Positions 1 through 9,921 of a stretch of 64,000 nucleotides of DNA are shown one piece after another. Made by a program: the position numbers and the translations under genes. Numbering within the stretch: position 1 is the first letter of the stretch; every line of letters begins with the position of its first letter. Source of the stretch: Limnoglobus roseus (lineage in GTDB: Bacteria > Planctomycetota > Planctomycetia > Gemmatales > Gemmataceae); the NCBI RefSeq assembly GCF_008254045.1, contig NZ_CP042425.1, positions 3,224,001 through 3,288,000 on the forward strand, given 5' to 3'. A model generated the notes under the pieces. The model was not told the DNA's origin and ran no database searches. It was given only the letters and a program-made list of their open reading frames with translations.

Positions 1-427
1 GCTCGTGGCAGACGACCCCGGCCAGTTCCCCGTCGATGAAGATGCCGGCGTCGAGGATCGAACTGATGCCGAGCGGCATCAGGTACGCGGCGGCCAGTTC
101 GGCCGTCCGGGGATCGGTGGCGGCGACCTCGGCCGGCACCGCCTTGCGAATCGTCAGTGAGGAAAAATACGCGGGAAAGTCGGCCACCCGAATGATGGCC
201 CCGGCGGAGTGTTCGCGGGTGGAGCGTTCGTACAAGTTGGCACACCGCATGGCCGACCGTTGGTCGATGTACAGCCACACCCCGACCCGCGCCACCCGGG
301 CCGCGTCCGCGACGATCTCGCACGCCCGCGCGAACACCTCCGCCAGTCGCATCTCGGCGGGAAGTTTGGTGAGCGTCAGGCGTGCGGCCTCACTCGGCCG
401 TCGTGGCTCGGGGTGGGTGAACGACAT
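1..427 (-). CDS. GAF-domain protein, N-terminal part (runs off the window)
   Basis: The frame is open from an ATG (complement of 425-427) to the window edge, giving 142 residues with no stop. After about 40 residues the protein reads as a GAF sensor domain: a strand containing VGVWLYID, then LYERSTREHSAG, DFPAYFSSL, and a C-terminal ISSILDAGIFIDGELAGVVCHE-like strand pair. GAF domains of this kind usually sit in front of a histidine kinase, response regulator or diguanylate cyclase output domain. That part lies outside the window, so the output function is unknown. It is transcribed away from the gene at 671, leaving a shared 243-bp divergent spacer. Confidence 0.8.
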   Translation of the reverse strand, partial: MSFTHPEPRRPSEAARLTLTKLPAEMRLAEVFARACEIVADAARVARVGVWLYIDQRSAMRCANLYERSTREHSAGAIIRVADFPAYFSSLTIRKAVPAEVAATDPRTAELAAAYLMPLGISSILDAGIFIDGELAGVVCHE

Positions 428-618
428 CAGTTCCTCCGGACGGGTGAGGCGTACCCTGACCAGATTAGTACGACGGCACGACTGTTCTGTTCTTCCCGAC
501 ACTTTACCCGAGAAAGGGCATTCCCGAAAGCACTTTCCCGCCTTTGTCATGCGGCGGGGCAAACGGCCGCTTGCAGTCGAACATTTCCAGTTGGCGTGGT
601 CGGAGTTTGGTGGCAGTC

Positions 619-624
619 TATAAT
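619..624 (+). promoter_or_regulatory. Possible -10 element TATAAT
   Basis: A perfect TATAAT hexamer lies 46 bp before the ATG at 671 in otherwise GC-rich DNA. The nearest -35-like hexamer, TTGGCG at 591-596, is 22 bp away, which is longer than the usual 17. The match is suggestive only. Confidence 0.3.
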
Positions 625-670
625 TGGTTGGAGTAACTCCGCCCTCGTCCATCCCCTCGGAACCGCCGCC

Positions 671-1897
671 ATGACTCGCCATGCGGCCGCGAAACTTTTT
701 CTAGTCGGTTCGCTCGCCGCGGGCTTTGCCCCGCGCCTGCCCGCCATCGACCCCGACCCGTCCAAGCTCGCCCCGACGCGGGAGCAGGCGACCCGCGCGC
801 AGGAACTCGTGGCGAAGCTCGGCGACCCGGTTTTCCGCATCCGCGACGACGCCACCCGCGAGTTGCGGAAGTTGGGCCGGGCCGCTCTGCCGGTCCTGAA
901 CGACACCCTCAACACGACGCCCGACCCGGAAGTCCGCGTCCGCTGCGAGACGTTGCTCCCGGCCATCGAGACGGCCGACCTGAAGGCCCGCCTGGCGGCG
1001 TTTGTTTCCGATGCTGACGGGAAGTACGACCACAAACTGCCCGGCTGGGGGGCGTTCCGCACGATCACTGGCAACACCGCCGACGCGCGGACACTCTTCG
1101 CTGACGCCTGCCAGTCGAAGGACAACGTCGAAGTCCTCCAGGCCCTCGGGTCGCCGAAAGAGGAACTTGAAAAGGTCGTGCTGAACCGGCGGATGCTGCT
1201 GTACAACCAGTCCGTTCGTTACTCGCCCAACGGCGTCCGCACGCCGGCCAGAACCGGGGACGTGGTGACGCTCCTGTTCGCAGAGGCGACGGTTTCGATC
1301 GCCAACCGGAACTACTCCTACGCCATCACGAACTTGCTCAGCCAGCCGACCGTCCGCGAGGCGGTCACGGCCGAGACGGGCGAACCGTTCCGCAAACTGC
1401 TCGCCCACTGGATGGACTCGCGGACTAACTACCTCGAAATCTACCAGGCGATGAACCTGGCCGGGCAACTCAACCTCAAAGACATCCCGGTCACGAAGTA
1501 CGCCGAGAAAGTGCTGGCGACCGAAACCTCGCCGGTCATCTACCGGATGTACGCGCTGACCACGACGGCCCGCGTTGTCGGGGCTGACGGTTTGCCGACA
1601 CTGGCGAAGGCGATGGACGACAAGACGAAGTACGCGGTGAACTGGATCGTGAACAACCAGCGGACGGTCCACGAGGTCCAGGTCCGGGACATCGCGCTGG
1701 TGATGAGCCTGTTGGTGACGAAGCAGAAGCCCGAAGACTATGGCGTGGAAGTCAAGAATTTGACCGCCCAGAACCTCAACGACGCCCTCAAATTCAGCTA
1801 CATGTACTACGCATTCGCGGACGACAAAGCCCGCGACGCCGCGTTCGCGAAGTGGAAGCAGTACCAGGCCAAGCAGCCGAATCCGGCGAAGAAATAA
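671..1897 (+). CDS. Secreted protein with HEAT-like N-terminal segment
   Basis: The product has 408 residues and begins with a signal-peptide-like stretch (KLFLVGSLAAGFAP). Residues about 35-100 carry the helical repeat seen in many Gemmata proteins: a LVAKLGD..FRIRDDATRELRKLG helix, then AALPVL and PEVRVRCETLLPAIE. The same type of segment ends the WD40 protein at 30902-33493. The remaining 300 residues are mainly helical and not recognised. I chose the ATG at 671 because the hydrophobic leader follows at once; longer in-frame extensions upstream lack a leader. Nothing catalytic is visible. The gene stands alone and ends in a hairpin terminator. Confidence 0.75.
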   Translation: MTRHAAAKLFLVGSLAAGFAPRLPAIDPDPSKLAPTREQATRAQELVAKLGDPVFRIRDDATRELRKLGRAALPVLNDTLNTTPDPEVRVRCETLLPAIETADLKARLAAFVSDADGKYDHKLPGWGAFRTITGNTADARTLFADACQSKDNVEVLQALGSPKEELEKVVLNRRMLLYNQSVRYSPNGVRTPARTGDVVTLLFAEATVSIANRNYSYAITNLLSQPTVREAVTAETGEPFRKLLAHWMDSRTNYLEIYQAMNLAGQLNLKDIPVTKYAEKVLATETSPVIYRMYALTTTARVVGADGLPTLAKAMDDKTKYAVNWIVNNQRTVHEVQVRDIALVMSLLVTKQKPEDYGVEVKNLTAQNLNDALKFSYMYYAFADDKARDAAFAKWKQYQAKQPNPAKK

Positions 1898-1904
1898 ATG
1901 AACC

Positions 1905-1940
1905 CGGCCGGCCGGGTCTTACCCGGCCGGCCGTCATTTT
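1905..1940. terminator. Bidirectional hairpin terminator
   Basis: A perfect 13-bp stem (1905-1917 with 1921-1933) and a 3-base loop are followed by TCATTTT. It lies between the convergent genes ending at 1897 and 1961 and can serve both. Confidence 0.75.
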
Positions 1941-1960
1941 CACTGCACCTCGTCGACTAA

Positions 1961-3025
1961 TTAATTGTCCAGGCCATTCGTCTCGCCGCCGCTCGGCGTG
2001 ATGGCCGCGTAGAAACTCAGCGGGGCGATGGAAGCATTAACCGTCCGCACCGTTCCGTCGCCCATCGCGGTGAGCATCACGCCGGTGTGGGCCGATTGCG
2101 GCACCGACGGCAGGCACGCCGTCTTGCTCGGGGCCGCCTGGAACACGGGCGTGGGGTTGTTCACGGTACCGCCGCCAGTATTCGGCGTTCCCGTGCCCGT
2201 GACGCCCAGCACCGAACCGCTGGTCAACACGGCCGGCGTATTGGGCATGAACTGGCCCGTGCCGGACGCCGCGTTCGCAGTCGGTTGTGCCCACACGAAG
2301 GCCGGCGTCGCCGCGAACGGGGACACGACCGTCCCGTAGGTGCCCAGCGCCCACAGGTTCGGGGTGCCGTTACAATCCATGTACCGCTCGGCGAACATGA
2401 TCGTGTTCGACGTGCCGTCGGTGTTCAGGCTCGTGGGGAACGTCGGCCCGGTCTGGCCGAACAGCACGCCGTTGGCGGCGTAACTGATGGGCGTCAGCGT
2501 GGTGGTCACGGCCGTCGCCGTCACACCGTTGCTAGTACCACCGCCGACCGCGACGGAGTAAGTTTGGTCGCCGCTGCTCCCCGTGGGGTCCGATGGGCAG
2601 ATTAACGTGGGGATTTTCTTGGTCGAGCCGGTCGCCGGCGTCACCGCACTGACGTAGCTGGTCGTACACGCCGTCGCCGCGGCCGTGGTCGTGCCGGTGG
2701 TGGGGACGTATAGGTTGTACAGACTGCCTTGTTCGATGTACGGCAGGACGCGGAAGTAGATCGAGTGGAGGCCCCAGCCGGTCGCGTTCCACTTGTTCTG
2801 AAGGCCGACGTCGCGAATCACCGGCAGGGCACCGTTGTTGGTGTCAGCGTAGCCGTGGACTGCGAGGGCCAGTTGCTTCAGGTTGTTGGAACACTTCGAG
2901 CGGGCCGCGGCTTCGCGGACCTTTTGCACGGCGGGCAGCAGCAGGCCGATGAGGATCGCGATGATGGCGATCACGACGAGCAGTTCAATGAGCGTAAAGG
3001 CGCGGCGGGAACGAGACCCAAGCAT
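1961..3025 (-). CDS. DUF1559 pseudopilin-like protein
   Basis: The product has 354 residues. It starts with a short basic leader and a type IV pilin-like helix, [34 protein letters not shown], in which the processing site is followed by F-T-L-I-E. A large extracytoplasmic domain follows. Near the C-terminus the [12 protein letters not shown] stretch fits the H-X9-DG signature of the DUF1559 family, which is greatly expanded in planctomycetes and likely processed by a prepilin peptidase (one is at 12995-14134). The frame extends upstream to 3166, but the ATG at 3025 has a GAGGAA box 6 bases before it and places the leader correctly. The precise role is unknown. Confidence 0.9.
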   Translation of the reverse strand: MLGSRSRRAFTLIELLVVIAIIAILIGLLLPAVQKVREAAARSKCSNNLKQLALAVHGYADTNNGALPVIRDVGLQNKWNATGWGLHSIYFRVLPYIEQGSLYNLYVPTTGTTTAAATACTTSYVSAVTPATGSTKKIPTLICPSDPTGSSGDQTYSVAVGGGTSNGVTATAVTTTLTPISYAANGVLFGQTGPTFPTSLNTDGTSNTIMFAERYMDCNGTPNLWALGTYGTVVSPFAATPAFVWAQPTANAASGTGQFMPNTPAVLTSGSVLGVTGTGTPNTGGGTVNNPTPVFQAAPSKTACLPSVPQSAHTGVMLTAMGDGTVRTVNASIAPLSFYAAITPSGGETNGLDN

Positions 3026-3464
3026 GGGCTTCCTCAGAATGGGATCGGTTGAGTTCGGTGGGAGGGGTGGAAAATGTTCTTGAGAGAGTGTTCCGCTGGC
3101 GAGAAGCGAAACGGAGAACAAATTCGCGATGGGGAGTATTGCTATCCTACGCGGTGAGTTGGTCATCGCATAGGCTTCTCGGCTGATTTTTACGAGATCC
3201 GTCCGTTGCGCGGAGTCCGGGTCGACAGGGCTGCGGATTTATCGGACACATCGTGACGACCGGAGTGGCTACGGCCCCACTGCGTCGAAATTGACACATG
3301 ATCAAGACTTAAGATGTTCTCGCTTTCGCGCGTAAGATTCTCGCCGCAATCGGGTATGTTTTCCTGGTCATGAGCTTTCTGCTGGTGGCCATCGGCCTAC
3401 AATGGCCCCGACCTATCGCCGGTGGTGGGTCGTCGATTCACTCTCTCGTTCTGAGGACTCCGAA
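3026..3464. other. Divergent intergenic region, 439 bp
   Basis: This is the shared upstream region of the leftward DUF1559 gene and the rightward gene at 3465. A TTGACA hexamer occurs at 3291-3296, but no well-spaced -10 follows it. I see no small gene or RNA. Confidence 0.5.
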
Positions 3465-4022
3465 ATGCGGAAGATGATGTTCGCGGCCGCTCTGGCCGTC
3501 GCGGCGGTTGTCGGCGTGGCCTTTGCCGACCACGTCAAGTCTGGCCCGCAAACGGGCGACACGGTCCCCGGCCCCTTCCACCCGCTCAACATCAACGGCG
3601 ACTCGGCCGGCGAAAAGGCCTGCATGTACTGCAAGCACGGCGACAACCCCGTGGCCGTGGTCTTCGCCCGCACGGCGACCTGCCCGCAAACCGCCAAGCT
3701 CATCAAGAAGCTCGACGAAGTAACGGCCAAGCACGCGGACGCCAAGATGGGCAGCTACGCTGTGTTCATGAGCGACGACGACAAGCTGCCGGCCGAACTG
3801 AAGAAGATGGTCGAGAAGGAAGGCCTCAAGAACCTGACCGTGACCGTGGACAACCCGGCCGGCCCGGAAAAGTACAAGATCGCGTCGGACGCCGACGTGA
3901 CCGTCCTCCTGTACACCGACCACAAGGTCAAGGCTAACTACAGCTTCAAGAAGGGTGAAATCAAGGACGCCGACATCGAAAGCATCACGAAGGACGTCTC
4001 CAAGATCGCTCCGAGCAAGTAA
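3465..4022 (+). CDS. Exported thioredoxin-like protein
   Basis: The product has 185 residues and a clear signal peptide (KMMFAAALAVAAVVGVAFA). The mature part has a CMYC pair in GEKACMYCKHGDNP, then a strand AVVFARTATCP, a helix (TAKLIKKLDEV), MGSYAVFMSDDD and LTVTVDNPAGPEKYKI. This order resembles a thioredoxin or peroxiredoxin fold. The CxxC lies before the first long strand rather than in the usual active-site position, so redox activity is inferred only. ATG 3465 follows CTGAGGAC at a good distance. The gene is monocistronic and ends in a very strong hairpin. Confidence 0.75.
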   Translation: MRKMMFAAALAVAAVVGVAFADHVKSGPQTGDTVPGPFHPLNINGDSAGEKACMYCKHGDNPVAVVFARTATCPQTAKLIKKLDEVTAKHADAKMGSYAVFMSDDDKLPAELKKMVEKEGLKNLTVTVDNPAGPEKYKIASDADVTVLLYTDHKVKANYSFKKGEIKDADIESITKDVSKIAPSK

Positions 4023-4044
4023 GTCACCGGCCTAACGAGAACGA

Positions 4045-4086
4045 AACAGCAACGCCGCCGGGGATGTCCCCGGCGGCGTTGCTGTT
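4045..4086 (+). terminator. Strong hairpin, 20-bp stem
   Basis: A perfect 20-bp inverted repeat (4045-4064 with 4067-4086) has a 2-base loop and starts 22 bp after the stop at 4022. There is no long T run on the plus side. It also separates this gene from the convergent lipoprotein gene. Confidence 0.7.
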
Positions 4087-4110
4087 GGTCGGCGATTGTG
4101 GCCCCGACAC

Positions 4111-4323
4111 TCAGTTCTCTGTCACCAGAGATTGTGGTGCCTGCTTCTTTCCTTTAACAACAACCGGCTCAACCGTATTGGGGTCCGGCCGGCTCATGGT
4201 GCGGAGGGCTTGCTTGGAGTTGGCTTCGATCTTGGGGTTCGCCGCCTGGCTCGAATCCCCACACCCGGCCGCCAGGCCCAAGAAAGGAACCGCGGCCAAG
4301 AGGAAGATGTTCGGAAGTTTCAT
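4111..4323 (-). CDS. Small lipoprotein
   Basis: The product has 70 residues: a hydrophobic leader with the lipobox LAAGC (Cys 21), then a short polar tail ending SLVTEN. It should be lipid-anchored to a membrane. It lies 51 bp downstream of the DUF1559 gene at 4375-5442 on the same strand. Such small lipoprotein genes often accompany DUF1559 genes in planctomycetes (family knowledge), so the two may act together; the role is unknown. The ATG at 4323 was preferred to the one at 4356 because it gives a standard lipoprotein leader. Confidence 0.7.
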   Translation of the reverse strand: MKLPNIFLLAAVPFLGLAAGCGDSSQAANPKIEANSKQALRTMSRPDPNTVEPVVVKGKKQAPQSLVTEN

Positions 4324-4374
4324 GGTGTGACTCGCGAGTGTAAGAGGGTATTTCATTTCGTGCGGCGGTACGTC

Positions 4375-5442
<1,068 letters not shown>

Positions 5443-5699
5443 AGTCAAAACCTCGGACAGAAGTTCCAGAACCCAGGAGAGCCGGGACGGAATCGACTTC
5501 TGCTATCGCAAGCGACCGACGGTCCTTGGGCGAGTCAGAAGGTACGGATTCCTAACACAGCAACCTGGGCCGAGCAAAAAGAACTCGTGGAATGTTGATC
5601 GAATATTGGAGTGGATTTTTGCCCGGGAAGAGCAGCTACCGCAACACTTCTCCGGGCATCTCAAATTGCAGACTGAGGTGCGAAAAAAAGCAGCGTTAC

Positions 5700-7094
5700 T
5701 TACCACGGACTGCCGACGGCACGGCCGGTGAGGTCGTAATCGTCGGCGCTCGTCACCTTGACCTTCGTGAAGTCGCCGGGGCGGAGGTTCTTGGCCTTCA
5801 CGCGGATCTCGCAGTCGATGTCCGGGCTGTCGGCGGTGGTGCGGCCGCGGACGTGGTTCGCGAACTCCGGGTCCGGGCCGTCCACGATCACCGTCAGTTC
5901 TTTCCCGACCTGCTTCGCCGCGTAGTCGAAGGCGATGGCCTGTTGCAACTCCATGATGCCGGCCACGCGGGCTTGCTTCACGTCGTCGGGGATGTGGTCG
6001 TCGAGTTTCTCGGCCGGTGTGCCGGGTTCGAGCGAGTACGGGAAGACGCCGAGCCGTTCGAACTTCTGTTCGCCGACGAACGCCTTCAGTTCCTCGTACT
6101 CGGCGTCCGTCTCGCCGGGGAAGCCGACGATGAACGTCGTCCGCATCGCGAGGTTCGGGATCGCCTTCCGCATCCGGGCAAGCAGTTTCTCGGTGGCGTC
6201 GCGGTCGACGCGGCGGACCATGCGCCGCAGCACGCGGTCATTGATGTGCTGGAGCGGCATGTCGATGTACGGGATGATCTTTTTCGCGCCGGCGAGCGCG
6301 TTCAGCACGTCGTCGCCGATGTGCTCAGGGTAGGCGTACAGGACGCGAATCCACTCAATTCCCTTCACGCCGTCGAGTTGCTTCAGCAACTCGGCCAACC
6401 GCGTGCGGCCGTACAGGTCCATGCCGTAGTAGGTCGTGTCCTGGGCGACGATGATGAGTTCCCGCACGCCGTCGGCGGCGAGTTCGTTCGCCTCGCGGAT
6501 CACTTCTTCCATCGGCTTCGTGACGTGCTTGCCGCGCATCTTGGGGATGGCGCAGTAGGTGCAAAGGCGGTCGCAGCCCTCGCTGATCTTCATGTAGGCG
6601 TAGTGTCGTGGCGTGATGCGCAGGCGGGCGGTGTCTTCGAGTGCCCGCACCGGGGCCGGGCGGAACAACGACCGCTGCTCCTCACGATGCTGAACGGCGC
6701 GGTCCACGACTTGGGCGATGTCCTCGCGGCCGAACACGCCGACGATCTGATCGACCTCGGGCACGGTTTCGAGCAACAAATCCTTGTGCCGTTCCGCGAG
6801 GCAGCCGGCCACGACGACTGAACCGACGCGGCCTTGTTTTTTGAGTTCGAGCATCTCGCGGATAACGCCGAGCGATTCCTGTCGGGCCGGTTCGATGAAC
6901 CCGCAGGTATTCACCACGACCACGTCGGCCCCTTCGGTCGACGCCTGGAAGGCGTAGCCGTCTTGGGCGAGTTTGCCGAGCATCCGTTCGGAATCGACGG
7001 TGTTCTTCGGGCAGCCGAGGCTGATGAAGGCGTAGCTCCCCTTCGGCGTGACGGGTGCGGCGGTGGCGAGCGGCAGACTTTTCGTGATGGCCAT
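5700..7094 (-). CDS. rimO: Ribosomal protein uS12 methylthiotransferase RimO
   Basis: This is a radical-SAM methylthiotransferase of 464 residues. The N-terminal UPF0004 domain shows SLGCPKNTVDSE (Cys 28), VNTCGFIEPA (Cys 64) and VVAGCLAER (Cys 98). The radical-SAM cluster is EGCDRLCTYC (Cys 174, 178, 181), followed by PKMRG. A C-terminal TRAM-like domain covers roughly the last 65 residues. SLGCPKN and the PKMRGKHVT stretch favour RimO (methylthiolation of the uS12 aspartate) over MiaB. Length is normal for the family apart from an extra N-terminal segment of about 20 residues. It is divergent from the mch operon. Confidence 0.93.
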   Translation of the reverse strand: MAITKSLPLATAAPVTPKGSYAFISLGCPKNTVDSERMLGKLAQDGYAFQASTEGADVVVVNTCGFIEPARQESLGVIREMLELKKQGRVGSVVVAGCLAERHKDLLLETVPEVDQIVGVFGREDIAQVVDRAVQHREEQRSLFRPAPVRALEDTARLRITPRHYAYMKISEGCDRLCTYCAIPKMRGKHVTKPMEEVIREANELAADGVRELIIVAQDTTYYGMDLYGRTRLAELLKQLDGVKGIEWIRVLYAYPEHIGDDVLNALAGAKKIIPYIDMPLQHINDRVLRRMVRRVDRDATEKLLARMRKAIPNLAMRTTFIVGFPGETDAEYEELKAFVGEQKFERLGVFPYSLEPGTPAEKLDDHIPDDVKQARVAGIMELQQAIAFDYAAKQVGKELTVIVDGPDPEFANHVRGRTTADSPDIDCEIRVKAKNLRPGDFTKVKVTSADDYDLTGRAVGSPW

Positions 7095-7216
7095 AGCAAC
7101 GCAGACGAGGTACGGGCAAAGTTCGAACTGTTGTTATACAGGCCGGGCCGGCGTTTTGCATTTTTCATTTCGCTTTTTGAGTTGATAAACCAATGTCGAA
7201 CCCTCGGGGAACTGTC

Positions 7217-8161
7217 ATGCGAACCCTCAACGAACGAGCCTGGGCCGTCGCCGACGCGATGGAAGCGAACGCCGAACAGTTACGCATCAGCGTTTCGCGC
7301 GTGGCCGGCACGCGGATCATCGACTGCGGCGGCGCGATCGAGGGAAGCCTGGCCGCCGGCGTGATGATGGGCCGTGCGTGCCTGGCCGATCTCGCCGACG
7401 TGTCGCTGGTGCCGTCGCCGTTCGCCGACCTGCCGGGGCCGGCCGTGCAGGTGACGACCGACCACGCGACGCGGGCGTGCCTGGCGTCGCAGTACGCCGG
7501 CTGGCAGGTGAAGGCGGGGAAGTATTTCGCGATGGGGTCCGGCCCGATGCGGGCGGCATCGGCCCGCGAACCGATCTTCGCCGACATCGGCTACAACGAG
7601 GAACCGCCCTGTGCCGTCGGCGTGCTGGAAGCGAACCACCACCCGACGGAGGAAGCCGTCACCGCCATCGTGCAGAAGTTGCCGACGAGCGTTGAGAAGT
7701 TGACGCTCCTTGTCGCACCGGCCGCGAGTGTCGCCGGGGCGGTGCAAGTCGTGGCCCGCAGCGTCGAGACGGCCCTGCACAAGTTGCACGAACTGAAGTT
7801 CGACGTGAAGAACATCGTCAGCGGCTTCGGCGTGGCCCCGCTTCCCCCTGTGGCGAAGGACGACCTGAACGCCATCGGCCGGCCGAACGACGCGATCCTC
7901 TACGGCGGCCGCGTGACGCTCTGGGTGCGGGCCGACGACGAGCAACTCGCTGCTATCGGGCCGAAGGTGCCCTCCACCGCGTCGAAGGACCACGGTGCCC
8001 CGTTCGCGGAACTGTACGCCCGGTACGGCAACTTCTACGACATCGACCCGATGTTGTTCTCGCCGGCCGAGGTGACGTTCGTGAACCTCAAGACCGGCCG
8101 GGCGTTCACATTCGGCCGCGTAGAGGCAGGATTGTTGCGGAAGTCGTTCTTCGGAGTTTGA
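7217..8161 (+). CDS. mch: Methenyl-tetrahydromethanopterin cyclohydrolase
   Basis: The product has 314 residues and reads through as Mch: N-terminal LNERAWAVADAM, RIIDCGGAIEGSLAAG, the QVTTDHATRACLASQYAGW segment, KYFAMGSGPMRA, and the C-terminal DIDPMLFSPAEVTFVNLKTGR stretch. Mch hydrolyses methenyl-H4MPT to formyl-H4MPT in C1 oxidation and formaldehyde detoxification. Planctomycetes are known to carry such archaeal-like C1 genes. I preferred ATG 7217 (GGGGAA 5 bases before it, protein starts MRTLNERAW); ATG 7193 upstream is the alternative. It leads a tight five-gene operon. Confidence 0.93.
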   Translation: MRTLNERAWAVADAMEANAEQLRISVSRVAGTRIIDCGGAIEGSLAAGVMMGRACLADLADVSLVPSPFADLPGPAVQVTTDHATRACLASQYAGWQVKAGKYFAMGSGPMRAASAREPIFADIGYNEEPPCAVGVLEANHHPTEEAVTAIVQKLPTSVEKLTLLVAPAASVAGAVQVVARSVETALHKLHELKFDVKNIVSGFGVAPLPPVAKDDLNAIGRPNDAILYGGRVTLWVRADDEQLAAIGPKVPSTASKDHGAPFAELYARYGNFYDIDPMLFSPAEVTFVNLKTGRAFTFGRVEAGLLRKSFFGV

Positions 8162-8163
8162 GC

Positions 8164-9006
8164 GTGCGATTGGCTATTCTCTCCCGCGGCGACGGCTGGC
8201 ACGTCCAGGACTTGCTCCGGGCGGCCCGCGACCTCGGGCACACGGCGGCCGCCGTCGATTTCCGGCGCGTCTCGGCCGGGAACGACGCTCCGTTGTCGGC
8301 GTTCGACGCCGCGATCATTCGCACGATGCCGGCCGGGTCGCTGGAACAGGTCGTCTTCCGCATGGACGTCATGCACGCCTTCGAGGCGAGTGGCCGACCG
8401 ATCCTGAATCCGCCGCGGGCCGTCGAGACGTGCGTGGACAAGTACCTGACGAACGTTCGCCTCGCGAACGCCGGGCTGCCGGTGCCGCGGACGGTGGTCT
8501 GTCAACTGGCCGACGACGCGATCGCGGCGTTCGATGCGCTCGGCGGCGACGTGGTCGTGAAGCCGCTGTTCGGGGCCGAGGGCCGGGGCATGGTTCGCGT
8601 GACCGACCGCGAGTTGGCCTGGCGGACGTTTCACGCCATCGAGCAAACCCGCGGCGTTCTCTACGTGCAACAGTTCGTGAAACACCCCGGCTGGGACGTG
8701 CGGGCGTTCGTGCTGAACGGGAAGGTTCTCGCCGCGATGACGCGGACCGGCCACGGCGACTGGCGGACAAACGTCGCACAGGGCGGCACGGCCGAGCGAC
8801 ACGAACCGTCGGCCGCCGTGAAGGAACTGGCCGTGAAGTCTGCCGCCGCGACCGGGGCCATCGTTGCCGGCGTGGACCTGTTGTTGAACGAGAACGGGGA
8901 ATGGCTCGTGATCGAAGTGAACGCCGTGCCGGGATGGAAGGCGTTGGCCCCGACGTGCGGCCTCGACGTGGCGGCCGCCGTCGTGCGGGCCGTCGGGGAG
9001 GGCTGA
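8164..9006 (+). CDS. RimK/MptN-type ATP-grasp ligase
   Basis: The product has 280 residues with an ATP-grasp fold: VDKYLTNVRLANAGLPVPRT, DVVVKPLFGAEGRGMVR (nucleotide-binding loop), VQQFVKHPGWDVRAFVLNG, and the metal-binding end GVDLLLNENGEWLVIEVNAVPGW. This matches the RimK family, which adds glutamate to a carboxylate; its H4MPT-linked members (MptN-like) probably modify the cofactor tail. GTG 8164 starts 2 bp after the mch stop and has GGAG 7 bases before it, so the two are translationally linked. That the substrate is H4MPT or a precursor is inferred from the operon. Confidence 0.85.
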   Translation: MRLAILSRGDGWHVQDLLRAARDLGHTAAAVDFRRVSAGNDAPLSAFDAAIIRTMPAGSLEQVVFRMDVMHAFEASGRPILNPPRAVETCVDKYLTNVRLANAGLPVPRTVVCQLADDAIAAFDALGGDVVVKPLFGAEGRGMVRVTDRELAWRTFHAIEQTRGVLYVQQFVKHPGWDVRAFVLNGKVLAAMTRTGHGDWRTNVAQGGTAERHEPSAAVKELAVKSAAATGAIVAGVDLLLNENGEWLVIEVNAVPGWKALAPTCGLDVAAAVVRAVGEG

Positions 9007-9009
9007 ACC

Positions 9010-9912
9010 GTGGCCGGGAAACGAAAGTACATTCACGAACACGCCGAGCCGAAGGACGTGCAACTGCACATCCAGACGGCGTGCCTGTGGGAAGCGACGG
9101 CCCGCAAGGTCGGCAACGTCCACCGCTACGCCGACTTCGCCGGGACGACATACCTCGACTTCACCCTGAGCGCCGCCGCGGTCGCGAAGCCGCTGGACCG
9201 GGCGATGTACGGCTGGCCGTTCGGCCGCGTGCTGCTCGACGCGGTGAAGGAAACCCGCCGCGTCTGCGGGCAGAACACCAACCTCGGCATCTTGCTGCTC
9301 CTCCTGCCGCTGCTGTACTGCGACGAGAACCATTACGCGATCCCGCGGTTCATCGCGAAACTCGATCTCGACACCACGAAGGACGTGTTCGAAGCGATCC
9401 GCATCGCCCACCCCGGCGGCCTCGGCGACGCGGCCGAACAGGACGTGAACCAAGAGCCGACGGTCACACTCTCCGAGGCGATGAAACTCGCCGCCGACCG
9501 CGACCGGATCGCGAAACAGTACGCCACCGGCTTCGCGGATGTGTTCGAGTTCGGCGTGCCGGCGTTCCTGGCCGCGTTCGCGAAATTCGGCCGCATCGAG
9601 TCGGCGGTGATCGAGTGCCAGTTGAAATGGCTGGCCGCGTTCCCCGATTCGCTCATCGCTCGCAAGAACGATGGGGCTGTCGCGGACGACGTGCAACGGC
9701 GTGCCGCGGCCGTGCTGAACGTCGGCGGCCTCGACACGCCCGAAGGCCGACGGGCGGGCGTGGAACTCGACGCGCACCTGCGGTCCGACGGCAACAAGTT
9801 GAACCCCGGTACGACGGCCGACCTCGTGACGGCATGCTTGTTCGTCGCCCTGCGGGACGATAAGGTGAAGCCAGCCGACCCGTTCCGCTGGGCCGTTCCC
9901 GACTGGTTGTGA
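9010..9912 (+). CDS. CitG/MdcB-like triphosphoribosyl-dephospho-CoA synthase homologue
   Basis: The product has 300 residues and a GTG start 3 bp after the preceding stop. It has family features: VQLHIQTACLWEATARKVGNVHRYADF near the N-terminus, RRVCGQNTNLGILLLLLPL, and AHPGGLGDAAEQDV. Classical CitG makes the prosthetic-group precursor of citrate lyase. Homologues within H4MPT gene clusters are thought to serve that cofactor instead, since no citrate or malonate decarboxylase genes are present here. The exact reaction in this setting is unknown. The protein is helical with no transmembrane anchor. Confidence 0.8.
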   Translation: MAGKRKYIHEHAEPKDVQLHIQTACLWEATARKVGNVHRYADFAGTTYLDFTLSAAAVAKPLDRAMYGWPFGRVLLDAVKETRRVCGQNTNLGILLLLLPLLYCDENHYAIPRFIAKLDLDTTKDVFEAIRIAHPGGLGDAAEQDVNQEPTVTLSEAMKLAADRDRIAKQYATGFADVFEFGVPAFLAAFAKFGRIESAVIECQLKWLAAFPDSLIARKNDGAVADDVQRRAAAVLNVGGLDTPEGRRAGVELDAHLRSDGNKLNPGTTADLVTACLFVALRDDKVKPADPFRWAVPDWL

Positions 9913-9921
9913 GGGGCCGTG

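Noticed and set aside
209-670. 154-codon upstream extension of the gene at 671
   Set aside because: Composition changes at 671, where a signal peptide begins. The extension overlaps the divergent GAF gene and intergenic DNA.
3291-3320. TTGACA with possible downstream -10
   Set aside because: The best -10-like hexamer (TAAGAT at 3310) has a 13-bp spacer, too short for a standard promoter.
4240-4258. T-loop-like sequence GGCTCGAATCCCC, possible tRNA
   Set aside because: It is inside the lipoprotein coding sequence and no acceptor or anticodon stem can be formed around it.
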